Assembly: GCA_002424815.1 (NCBI GenBank)
Contig: DILB01000002.1
Location: forward strand, 62,001-126,000
DNA: 64,000 nt
DNA from: Caryophanales bacterium UBA5603
Lineage (GTDB): Bacteria; Bacillota_I; Bacilli_A; Izemoplasmatales; Hujiaoplasmataceae
Direction of reading: 5' to 3'
Shown: positions 52,888-60,254 of the stretch, one piece after another
How positions within the stretch are numbered: the first letter of the stretch is position 1
How the letters are laid out: each line of letters begins with the position of its first letter
Notes under the pieces: model-generated
Told to the model about the DNA's origin: nothing
What the model saw: only the letters and a program-made list of their open reading frames with translations
Databases searched by the model: none
Position numbers and translations under genes: made by a program

Positions 52888-53415
52888 ATGCTTAAAAATA
52901 AGACTATTTTAAATAAAGATAAACATATGACTTTTACGCATTTTATTTTTAAAAAACGAATAATTCCTATGATTATTGCAATTGAGTTATTGGCATTAAC
53001 ATTACTCATTTTATCCTTTATGATTAAGGGTGATATAATGATAAAACTTACTATTTTTTTCTTTATGATTACATACCCAATAGGAATGATTCTTAGCCAG
53101 AAATTGACGGATAAAAAGATTATTAAAAGTTTCTTAGGATTAGATGAAGGTATTAAAATTGATTATGAGTTTCGTGACGACGACTTTGACGTATTTTCTA
53201 AAAGCAATAACATAGATTCACATTCTAAAGCAGAGTATCGCATGTTACTCAAGGTGCAAGAAGATAAAGAAAATATTTATTTGTTTGTAAACACAACAAA
53301 CGCATTAATCATTGATAAAAATAGTTTTACAGAGGGAACATTAGATGACTTTAGAAAAATATTATCTAACAAGATTGATAAAAAAGGTAAAATAATTAAA
53401 AAAATCACTATATAA
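52888..53415 (+). CDS. YcxB-like membrane protein
   Basis: 175 aa from the ATG at 52888, after TGGAGGGGTT. Two membrane segments (about residues 27-48 and 53-75) are followed by a soluble domain with Y-E-F-R-D-D-D-F and a late A-L-I-I-D-K-N-S-F. This is the layout of YcxB-family proteins of unknown function. It forms a close run with the LURP-one-like and CBS genes. Confidence 0.7.
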   Translation: MLKNKTILNKDKHMTFTHFIFKKRIIPMIIAIELLALTLLILSFMIKGDIMIKLTIFFFMITYPIGMILSQKLTDKKIIKSFLGLDEGIKIDYEFRDDDFDVFSKSNNIDSHSKAEYRMLLKVQEDKENIYLFVNTTNALIIDKNSFTEGTLDDFRKILSNKIDKKGKIIKKITI

Positions 53416-53428
53416 GGAGAAGTAAATT

Positions 53429-53923
53429 ATGAAACATTTTTATATCAAACAGAAAGTATTTGCTTTTACAGACCGGTACAAAGTATTTGATGAAAAACAA
53501 AATGTTGTATATCATGTTGAAAGCAAATTATTTTCTCTTTCTCATCGAATGAATTTCTTTAGAGATGCAGATAACACCCACCTGTTTGTGCTTAGACGGC
53601 AAATTTTAGCGCTTCTTCCAAGATATTTCGTAACGACACCTCTTGGAGAAGATGTTGCGACCATCCAAAAGCGTTTTACAGTATTAAAACATAAGCTTGA
53701 TATTAGTTCTACTTTGGGAAATTTCACAATGACAGGTGATTTTTTAGCACACGACTTTGCTGTTGAATCTGGCGGAAGGACGGTTCTTGAATTTCATAAA
53801 AAATGGATTTCTTGGGGTGATTCATATGAAATCACGATTCATGACGAAACTAATACCGAATTTTTACTCGCTTTAGTTCTATTGATTGATGATTGTCTTC
53901 ATGATGAAAATCGTCGTCATTAA
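53429..53923 (+). CDS. LURP-one-related (YxjI-like) protein
   Basis: 164 aa. Y-I-K-Q-K-V-F-A-F-T-D-R-Y-K-V-F-D at the start, then Y-H-V-E-S-K-L-F-S-L and D-F-A-V-E-S-G-G-R-T-V-L, match the YxjI/LURP-one tubby-like beta-barrel family. There is no signal peptide or membrane span. Function in bacteria is unknown; membrane-lipid association is sometimes proposed by analogy to Tubby. AAGGAGAAG precedes the ATG, 13 nt after the YcxB-like gene. Confidence 0.82.
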   Translation: MKHFYIKQKVFAFTDRYKVFDEKQNVVYHVESKLFSLSHRMNFFRDADNTHLFVLRRQILALLPRYFVTTPLGEDVATIQKRFTVLKHKLDISSTLGNFTMTGDFLAHDFAVESGGRTVLEFHKKWISWGDSYEITIHDETNTEFLLALVLLIDDCLHDENRRH

Positions 53924-53972
53924 TTAACTAATTAAGTATTATTTTTCGAATAACAAATAGGATGTGGAATTA

Positions 53973-54680
53973 GTGATTAAGAACGTTTCAAACGCAACTG
54001 TTTTTTTAAATCAATATAAAATTATGGAAGATCTTGCAAAAGTTATGTTTACCAATTCAGAGCCCAGTTCTGTTATTTTTAATTTATCTAATCATCCTAA
54101 TTTTCGACATTTTAAATCAGAAATTGATTATTGTCGTGAAGTTCGGAACCTTCTTACGCACAAGCCTTTAATAAACTCAAAATACGCTATCGAACCTAGT
54201 GATGAAATGATTCATATATTGAATTCAATCATTGATAAGCTTGAAGATCCTCCCAAAGCTCTGATGTATGCTACACCTTTAAGCCGTTTACTGACCGCTA
54301 AGTTGGATGATTTTGTTTTACCTTTAATAAAAAAGATGAAAATTCAAAATTTTACTCACGTTCCGATTTTAAAAGATGGATTTGTTATTGGTGTTTTCAG
54401 TGAATCAACAGTTTTTGACTACCTTGCCGATCATACTAAAATGGAAATACCTCACGATCAAAAAGTTAATGATTATCTATCTTATATGGACTTAAATAAT
54501 CACCGAAATGAAACTTTTGTGTTTGTTCCGCGGGGAATTTTGACGGGAGAGGCAGAAGCTTTATTTAATGACGGGAAAATTAATAAACGTGTTGAAATGT
54601 TATTTGTGACTGAAAATGGTAAGTTTAATGAGAAACTCATAGCAATAATATCTCCATGGGATTTAATGGATAAAACATAA
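53973..54680 (+). CDS. CBS-domain protein
   Basis: 235 aa from the GTG at 53973, with AGGAT nine bases upstream; a GTG at 53964 is too close. The C-terminal half (about residues 100-235) holds a CBS pair: T-P-L-S-R-L-L-T-A-K-L, H-V-P-I-L-K-D-G-F-V-I-G-V-F-S-E-S and L-I-A-I-I-S-P-W-D-L-M. The N-terminal 95 residues form a helical domain with no match I know (H-F-K-S-E-I-D-Y-C-R-E-V-R-N-L-L-T-H). CBS pairs bind adenine nucleotides. Partner unknown. Confidence 0.8.
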   Translation: MIKNVSNATVFLNQYKIMEDLAKVMFTNSEPSSVIFNLSNHPNFRHFKSEIDYCREVRNLLTHKPLINSKYAIEPSDEMIHILNSIIDKLEDPPKALMYATPLSRLLTAKLDDFVLPLIKKMKIQNFTHVPILKDGFVIGVFSESTVFDYLADHTKMEIPHDQKVNDYLSYMDLNNHRNETFVFVPRGILTGEAEALFNDGKINKRVEMLFVTENGKFNEKLIAIISPWDLMDKT

Positions 54681-54712
54681 AAACGAATAGAAGTTTATTA
54701 TTCGTTTTTTTT
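54681..54712 (+). terminator. Terminator after the CBS gene
   Basis: AAACGAATA / TATTCGTTT stem (9 bp), a 9-nt loop and eight T. Confidence 0.88.
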
Positions 54713-54743
54713 CTTTGATTCAAGATTATAAGGAGGATATAAA

Positions 54744-55598
54744 ATGGAATTATCAAATAAAACCGTCATGATAACTGGAGCTACATCGGGAATCGGTTAT
54801 GCAACAGCAGAATTAATGCTTGAATCGGGATATCATGCAATTCTAGTTGGAAGTAATGCAGAAAAAACGAATATGGCGCGTCAAAATCTCAAAATCAAAT
54901 TTCCGAATGCTTTGATTGATTTTATTCATGCAGATTTATCAAATTTATCGGAAGTCAATAAAGTTGCAGATGAAGTAATTTGTCTATTGAAGGATAAATA
55001 CAATAATCATTTAGATGTTTTAGTCAATAATGCAGGTGCAGTTAGAACCGAATACACAAAGACAAAAGAAGGATATGAATATCAATTAGCACTCAATCAT
55101 CTTTCAGGGTTTTTAATGAGTCATCGTTTATATAAGTACATGCAAAATGGAACCATTATCTTTACGGGATCTTATTCACATATGAAAGCAAAACTTCATT
55201 GGCCAGACTTAATGTGTTCTAAGAACTATTTCATTTTTACGGTTTATAAACAATCAAAATTGTGTAATATTATGACAGCAAAAAAATTAAACGAAATTTT
55301 ACTTCCGATGAATATTCATGTTTACGTTGTTGATCCGGGGTTAGTTAAAACTGATATTGCGAGCAAACATACTTCATGGCTTGTACGATTTGTTTGGAAA
55401 ATTAGAAGCCAAAAAGGAATTAATCCCAATTTACCCGCTAAAACATATTTGTATTTAGCTGAAAACAATCCTAAAGAGGGGCTCAATTTTAGAGAATGTA
55501 AAGCAATTCCTTATAACTCTAGTGTCGATGATATTTCTGAAGTTAATCGTCTATTCAAATATAGTGAAGAATTATGTAAAATTCATTTTATTGAATAG
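54744..55598 (+). CDS. SDR oxidoreductase, retinol-dehydrogenase-like subfamily
   Basis: 284 aa. T-G-A-T-S-G-I-G (residues 11-18) binds the nucleotide, and D-V-L-V-N-N-A-G-A, F-T-G-S-Y-S and Y-K-Q-S-K give the Ser-Tyr-Lys site. The pattern N-A-G-A-V-R-T-E-Y ... Y-E-Y-Q-L-A-L-N-H-L-S-G-F-L resembles the RDH11-14/WWOX-like SDR branch rather than FabG. Its substrate is unknown. A retinoid role is only a guess prompted by the heliorhodopsin 6 kb away. AAGGAGGATATAAA precedes the ATG. Monocistronic. Confidence 0.82.
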   Translation: MELSNKTVMITGATSGIGYATAELMLESGYHAILVGSNAEKTNMARQNLKIKFPNALIDFIHADLSNLSEVNKVADEVICLLKDKYNNHLDVLVNNAGAVRTEYTKTKEGYEYQLALNHLSGFLMSHRLYKYMQNGTIIFTGSYSHMKAKLHWPDLMCSKNYFIFTVYKQSKLCNIMTAKKLNEILLPMNIHVYVVDPGLVKTDIASKHTSWLVRFVWKIRSQKGINPNLPAKTYLYLAENNPKEGLNFRECKAIPYNSSVDDISEVNRLFKYSEELCKIHFIE

Positions 55599-55607
55599 AT
55601 GTTTTTA

Positions 55608-55651
55608 CTCAAAAATTCATCATTTAATCATGAATTTGAGAGACTTTTTTT
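55608..55651 (+). terminator. Terminator after the SDR gene
   Basis: CTCAAA and TTCAT pair with ATGAA and TTTGAG around a 2-nt bulge, then seven T. Confidence 0.75.
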
Positions 55652-55679
55652 GTATGATACGTCTTTTTTAATTCTCATA

Positions 55680-55688
55680 TGTTATACT
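55680..55688 (+). promoter_or_regulatory. Extended -10 promoter of the ABC exporter
   Basis: TGTTATACT (TATACT at 55683-55688). The -35 is weak. Confidence 0.5.
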
Positions 55689-55696
55689 ATAAACGA

Positions 55697-55726
55697 TTTT
55701 AATAATCATTTTTTTAATAATCATTT
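55697..55726 (+). repeat. Perfect 15-bp tandem repeat in an ABC exporter leader
   Basis: TTTTAATAATCATTT occurs twice with no gap (55697-55711 and 55712-55726), between the promoter and the ATG. It may be slippage-prone or a regulator site. Confidence 0.75.
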
Positions 55727-55758
55727 ATATTATTTTTATAAAAACAGGGGCGATAATA

Positions 55759-56652
55759 ATGATTGATGTCAAAAATTTGACAATGATATATCCGAGCGGA
55801 AAAGGAATTTTTAATCTTAATTTTAAGGTTAAGAAAGGTGAAATATTGGGGTATATCGGACCGAATGGTGCAGGAAAAACCACTACAATTCGTGCTTTAC
55901 TTGGGTTTATGAAACCTAATGAAGGGACTTGTACTATTAATGGACTGGATTGTATAAAAGATGCACCAAAAATCCAAAGATTTTTGGGATATATTCCAGG
56001 CGAAATCTCTTTCTTCGACGATATGACCGGCTATGAATTTCTTCAGTTTATGCACGAAATGAGAGGTTTAAAAGACAATGGGAGACAAAATGAACTTTTG
56101 AAATTGTTCGATTTAGATCCAAAAGGGAAAATAAGACGTTTTTCAAAAGGTATGAAACAAAAACTAGGAATTGTAACTGCATTCATGCATAATCCTGATG
56201 TATTAATTCTTGATGAACCGTCTAGCGGGCTTGATCCTTTGATGCAAATTCGATTTATTAATTTGATTCTAGAAGAAAAAGAGAAAGGGAAAACAATTAT
56301 TTTATCAAGCCATATCTTTGAAGAAGTAGAAAAAACCTGTGATAATGTCATTATAATTAAGGAGGGAAAAATAGTTAATTATTCAACGGTTCAATTGCTA
56401 AAAAAATCTCAACGAAAAGGATTTATTATAAAACCCGATAATTGTGAACAAGCAATACAAACTTTTCTTAGGTCAAATTTTATATCGAATCAATTAAACA
56501 ATGATTCGATTGAAGTATATTGTTCAGGTGATAGAATTGATGAATTTATAAAAACCTGTGCGAAGCTTAAGTTATATAACTTTGATGAAATATCTCAATC
56601 GTTAGAAGATGTTTTTATGCAATATTACAAGAACGAAGGTGTTCAACAATGA
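55759..56652 (+). CDS. ABC exporter ATPase
   Basis: 297 aa. Walker A G-P-N-G-A-G-K-T-T (about residues 36-44), signature F-S-K-G-M-K-Q-K, Walker B L-I-L-D-E-P-S-S-G-L-D-P and H-loop S-S-H-I-F. The class is the BcrA/CcmA-type single ATPase that pairs with ABC-2 permeases. The substrate could be an antibiotic, lipid or other hydrophobic compound. AGGGGCGATAAT precedes the ATG, and the end overlaps the permease by 4 bases. Confidence 0.9.
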   Translation: MIDVKNLTMIYPSGKGIFNLNFKVKKGEILGYIGPNGAGKTTTIRALLGFMKPNEGTCTINGLDCIKDAPKIQRFLGYIPGEISFFDDMTGYEFLQFMHEMRGLKDNGRQNELLKLFDLDPKGKIRRFSKGMKQKLGIVTAFMHNPDVLILDEPSSGLDPLMQIRFINLILEEKEKGKTIILSSHIFEEVEKTCDNVIIIKEGKIVNYSTVQLLKKSQRKGFIIKPDNCEQAIQTFLRSNFISNQLNNDSIEVYCSGDRIDEFIKTCAKLKLYNFDEISQSLEDVFMQYYKNEGVQQ

Positions 56653-57446
56653 GCCTCGCACTACTAAAAAAAGATTTAAAGCAAAATTATACTCTTTTTT
56701 TAATTTTTCTTAGTGTCCTAGTTATGTATATGTTAATGATGATACCCATGTTTAATCCAGACGATATCAATGAACTACTTATTATACTTAATATGATGCC
56801 AATTGAGATGTTGAGGGCTATGGGTTTTTCAGACATTATCACTGATTTAACTTCCTTTCTTGCTAGTTGGCTTTATGGAATGCTCATGTTCGGATTCCCA
56901 ATGGTTTATTGCATTATTCTTGGAAATCGATTGGTTTCAAAGATGATTGATAATAATTCCTTTGCTTATCTTCTTTCAACGCCCAATTCAAGAGTTAAAT
57001 TAATTGTTACTCAAGGGTTTTTTGCTTTGTTTTCTTTATTATTACTTTTCGTTTTGGTATTTTCTTCTGGTCTATTATTCAGTCATCTCATCCACCCAGG
57101 ATTATTAGATGTTTCTGCTTTCTTAAAGTTAAATATCATGACAATGTTGTTGAATATGGTGATTATTATGATATGCTTTACTTCCTCTTGTATATTTAAT
57201 GAATCTCGGCGCTCAAGTGGTGTTGGTTCAGGGATAGCAGTCACGTTTTTATTAATGAATATGCTTGGTTCGAGTTCTTTAGACTTAGAAATCCTTAAAA
57301 AAATGTCATTGTACGGGTTATATAATCCAGTGGATCTTGTTCGAGGAAGCAATGTCACTGGGATTGGTTTGTTTTTTTTAGGTTTGATAATACTGCTTTT
57401 CACGATAAGTGTTTTAATCTTTAATAAAAAAAGACTGCCTATATAA
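56649..57446 (+). CDS. ABC-2 exporter permease
   Basis: 265 aa with six hydrophobic segments and a short cytoplasmic N-terminus (L-L-K-K-D-L-K-Q-N-Y) typical of ABC-2 permeases. The central P-M-V-Y-C-I-I-L-G-N-R-L-V-S segment precedes a coupling helix. It works with the ATPase just upstream. No immunity or bacteriocin gene is adjacent, so no substrate can be named. Confidence 0.85.
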   Translation: MSLALLKKDLKQNYTLFLIFLSVLVMYMLMMIPMFNPDDINELLIILNMMPIEMLRAMGFSDIITDLTSFLASWLYGMLMFGFPMVYCIILGNRLVSKMIDNNSFAYLLSTPNSRVKLIVTQGFFALFSLLLLFVLVFSSGLLFSHLIHPGLLDVSAFLKLNIMTMLLNMVIIMICFTSSCIFNESRRSSGVGSGIAVTFLLMNMLGSSSLDLEILKKMSLYGLYNPVDLVRGSNVTGIGLFFLGLIILLFTISVLIFNKKRLPI

Positions 57447-57470
57447 ATTATTTAAATAAGAGGAATATTT

Positions 57471-58631
57471 ATGGAAATTATTACAAACAAGTTAAAATTA
57501 ATACCAATTGATGAAAGCTATACTAATGTCATTTTTCGAGAATTTAATGATAAAGTATGCAAATACATGTATCCTAAACCTGCAGAAAATTTATTAGAGA
57601 CAAAAAACTTTATAGATTCTAGTATTAAAAAGTATATCGATGGTACCGATATTGTTTTTGTGATTATTTTGATTGAGACCAATGAGTTTATTGGTTGTGT
57701 AGGGCTTCATCACATTAATACCACAACACCCGAATTAGGAATTTGGACAAAGATTAGTTCTCACGGTAACGGATATGGATATGAAGCGATATTAAGAGTC
57801 ATCGATTATGCGAACAATAATTACACGATAGAATATTTCATTTATCCTGTGGATCGAAGAAATTATCCATCCCGAAGAATTCCCGAAAGATTAAATGGAC
57901 ACATTGTTAACTGTTATAATAAAAATTCATCATCAGGATTTCCACTAGAAATTATTGAATACAGAATCTCTCTTCATAAAACGATAGAACCCCCAAATTT
58001 TATAAAACCGATTATTGTATTCCAAGGCGATTCAATCACAGATTGTAATCGTAATCGAGATGATCATAATTCTTTGGGGGAGGGCTATGTCAAAATTTTA
58101 GCGAATTATCTTCCAGACGCCAAAATCATTAATCAAGGGATCAGTGGACATCGTTCTGCAGAACTTCTTTCTAGGTGGCAAGACGAGACCCTATCGACGA
58201 AACCGGACTTAATATCTATCTTAATTGGCATCAATGATATATGGCATTTGTATAAGTTTGGAAAGAAACTTCAACCCGATGAATTTGAGAATAATCTGAC
58301 TCAAATTTTGATTAACACAAAAAAAGCATTGCCCAATACCAAAATTCTGATGATTGAACCCTTTGCTTTTCCAATTGGTGAATATGAGCCTATTTGGCAA
58401 GCAGATCTTGATAAAGAAATTCTAGTCACACGGAAACTCGCAGAAAAATTTGCTGATTATTATATTCCGATGCAAACAATTATAAATGATGTTGCACAAT
58501 CTTATCAAATGACTAAAATATTAGGAGATGGAGTTCATCCAACCCCTTTAGGACACCAATTAATAGCGGATTCACTTCTATCCACGATGTGTGTATTCAT
58601 ACGCGATTTTAAGAAGAAAAGTGGATTTTAG
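57471..58631 (+). CDS. GNAT-SGNH hydrolase fusion protein
   Basis: 386 aa with two catalytic domains in one frame. Residues 1 to about 165 are a RimJ/RimL-type GNAT (L-K-L-I-P-I-D-E, F-I-G-C-V-G-L-H-H, G-N-G-Y-G-Y-E-A). Residues about 180-380 are a GDSL/SGNH esterase with all four blocks: F-Q-G-D-S-I-T-D (nucleophile Ser), G-I-S-G-H, G-I-N-D-I-W and D-G-V-H-P-T (Asp-His). No frameshift or stop separates them. There is no signal peptide, so it should act in the cytosol. A combined acetyl transfer and deacetylation of one substrate is possible. Confidence 0.85.
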   Translation: MEIITNKLKLIPIDESYTNVIFREFNDKVCKYMYPKPAENLLETKNFIDSSIKKYIDGTDIVFVIILIETNEFIGCVGLHHINTTTPELGIWTKISSHGNGYGYEAILRVIDYANNNYTIEYFIYPVDRRNYPSRRIPERLNGHIVNCYNKNSSSGFPLEIIEYRISLHKTIEPPNFIKPIIVFQGDSITDCNRNRDDHNSLGEGYVKILANYLPDAKIINQGISGHRSAELLSRWQDETLSTKPDLISILIGINDIWHLYKFGKKLQPDEFENNLTQILINTKKALPNTKILMIEPFAFPIGEYEPIWQADLDKEILVTRKLAEKFADYYIPMQTIINDVAQSYQMTKILGDGVHPTPLGHQLIADSLLSTMCVFIRDFKKKSGF

Positions 58632-58669
58632 AATAACTTTAAATTTATAAAAACACTCAAATAAAATCA

Positions 58670-58710
58670 AAAGATGGCCAAAACACGACAAATGTTTGGT
58701 CATCTTTTTT
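58670..58710 (+). terminator. Terminator after the GNAT-SGNH gene
   Basis: A 13-bp stem with one G-T pair (AAAGATGGCCAAA / TTTGGTCATCTTT), a 12-nt loop and T run. Confidence 0.88.
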
Positions 58711-58787
58711 ACAAAAAAGAAATCCGTTTTCAATTTTATTTTTTTGAGATAGATATAATAATTAAAAAGTCACTACATATTTATAAA

Positions 58788-58810
58788 CTTAATTTAAGCA
58801 TTAAACTAAG
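58788..58810 (+). promoter_or_regulatory. Palindromic operator 1 (XylR-like)
   Basis: A 23-bp palindrome, arms CTTAATTTAA and TTAAACTAAG around GCA, with one mismatched pair out of ten. The half TTAGTTT/AAACTAA is the same as in the Bacillus XylR operator, but the spacing is 4 bp shorter. Confidence 0.55.
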
Positions 58811-58890
58811 ATGTTGAATAAAACCCCAAATCAGGCGAAAAAACGATAGTTATAAATTAATATTAACGATTAATATTTAAAAACCTTATA

Positions 58891-58919
58891 TTTACAAACC
58901 TTAATTTGTCTGTTAAACT
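58891..58919 (+). promoter_or_regulatory. Promoter antisense to xylR
   Basis: TTTACA (58891-58896), a 17-nt spacer and TAAACT (58914-58919). A transcript would run towards and into the 3' end of xylR on the opposite strand. Confidence 0.5.
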
Positions 58920-58921
58920 AT
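58901..58921 (+). promoter_or_regulatory. Operator-like repeat 2
   Basis: CTTAATTT-N5-TTAAACTA (58900-58920) is shared exactly with operator 1, while the five central bases differ. It overlaps the spacer and -10 of the antisense promoter. Confidence 0.45.
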
Positions 58922-58925
58922 CCTA

Positions 58926-58939
58926 TGAAAGCGCTTATT
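58926..58939 (+). promoter_or_regulatory. CcpA cre-like box
   Basis: TGAAAGCGCTTATT matches 13 of 14 positions of TGWAARCGYTWNCW. It begins 7 nt after the -10 of the antisense promoter, a classic repressing position. Confidence 0.6.
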
Positions 58940-58991
58940 TTAATTGCCGCTGATAGACTTTTGTAAAAAATATTAACAGAAATTTTCTTTT

Positions 58992-60155
58992 TTAAGTATT
59001 CGAAAATATGTTTGAAATGTTAAAAAATTCTTGTATAAGCAAATGTGTTAAACCTAATACGTTTGTTTTTGATTTAAATTTGGATGTCGTTAGAAGATCA
59101 AGATTCATGATTTTTGAGCGCAACTGATTTTTAATTAATGAAATACTTTCACTGATTTCTTCAACAATCAAACTACTTATAACTATTGCTTTTGGATTAA
59201 GGGTTTGCGCAATATTGTTAATAGCTATGCTCAAGTAGTTAATAAATTCATTATAGACTTGGATGACATTGACATCGCCAGTTTTGTACTTTTTTATGAA
59301 CGTTTCTAAAGTGATGGTTTCGTTTGTCAATTCGAAGTAACGCTCAATTATAGCGTCATTTGCAATATATCTTTCAAGGCAGCCTTTGTTTCCGCAAATA
59401 CATTGCTTCCCATCAGGAACAATAATACTATGTCCAAATTCTCCGGCATATCCATCATTTCCTGTGTACAACGTATGTCCAATAATAATACCTGCACCTA
59501 CACCTGTTCCAATATTTAACGATACTAAATTTTCATAATCGGGATAAGATATTTTTTCTCCTAACGCCGAAATATTTGCTTCATTCTCTACATACGTCTT
59601 AATTCCACTATAGTCTTCGATAATCTTTTTGAGTTCAATGTCTTTCCAGGAATTAAATGTTGTAAATTTGATTTTTTTATCTTTTGATAGGATTCCGTAT
59701 ACACCAATTCCGATTCCAATGATTCCATAGACAGAATCAAAAGTGTTTTGCTTTAGATCATCGATTGTTTTCATCAGTGTTGAAAGATATGTAAAAAACT
59801 CCGAACCGGGAATTGGCTTTCTTATTTCATAAAGAATTTCACCATATAAATTTGTTATTATAGCATATAACTCTCTAGGAAGAAGTTCAACACTAAAAAT
59901 ACGACCTGCATTTTTATTTAGTTCAATTACATTCGCACTACGGCCTGCAGTTCGAATAGTTCTATTAGTCTCTAATACAAATTTAAGATTAACTAGTTCT
60001 TGAACAATCGATGATATGGTCGCTTTATTTAATGTAGTTAATTTAGATAATTCAATTCTTGAAGTTTCGCGAATCTCAATCATTTTTTCTAAGACAAGCT
60101 GCATATTAATCATTTTAACAGATTTCGAGTTTGCAGTATGAACGATGGGTAACAC
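58992..60155 (-). CDS. xylR: ROK-family repressor, XylR type
   Basis: 387 aa from a GTG at 60155 preceded by AAAGCGAG; an ATG at 60113 is an alternative without a ribosome site. The N-terminal winged helix (R-I-E-L-S-K-L-T-T-L-N-K-A-T-I-S-S-I-V) is followed by a ROK sugar-binding domain with G-T-G-V-G-A-G-I-I-I-G and the zinc motif C-I-C-G-N-K-G-C-L-E. XylR proteins repress xylose genes and release DNA on binding xylose. It diverges from xylA, which supports this assignment. Confidence 0.87.
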   Translation of the reverse strand: MLPIVHTANSKSVKMINMQLVLEKMIEIRETSRIELSKLTTLNKATISSIVQELVNLKFVLETNRTIRTAGRSANVIELNKNAGRIFSVELLPRELYAIITNLYGEILYEIRKPIPGSEFFTYLSTLMKTIDDLKQNTFDSVYGIIGIGIGVYGILSKDKKIKFTTFNSWKDIELKKIIEDYSGIKTYVENEANISALGEKISYPDYENLVSLNIGTGVGAGIIIGHTLYTGNDGYAGEFGHSIIVPDGKQCICGNKGCLERYIANDAIIERYFELTNETITLETFIKKYKTGDVNVIQVYNEFINYLSIAINNIAQTLNPKAIVISSLIVEEISESISLIKNQLRSKIMNLDLLTTSKFKSKTNVLGLTHLLIQEFFNISNIFSNT

Positions 60156-60192
60156 CTCGCTTTATATAGAGTACAATATGATTTTAGCATAA

Positions 60193-60221
60193 TTGGACCA
60201 GTATGAACATTAATTTATAAT
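60193..60221 (+). promoter_or_regulatory. Promoter of the xylose operon
   Basis: TTGGAC (60193-60198), a 17-nt spacer and TATAAT (60216-60221), 33 nt before xylA. No copy of the palindrome seen behind xylR is evident here. Confidence 0.72.
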
Positions 60222-60254
60222 TATGAATATAAAAATATATTAGGAGGAACTTGT

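Larger units (their letters stand above)
58632..58991. other. Regulatory-looking stretch behind xylR
   Basis: No gene is supported in these 360 nt. It holds the terminator of the fusion gene, two related operator-like repeats 111 nt apart, a promoter and a cre-like box, all listed separately. This is unusual for the 3' side of a minus-strand gene. Confidence 0.6.
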
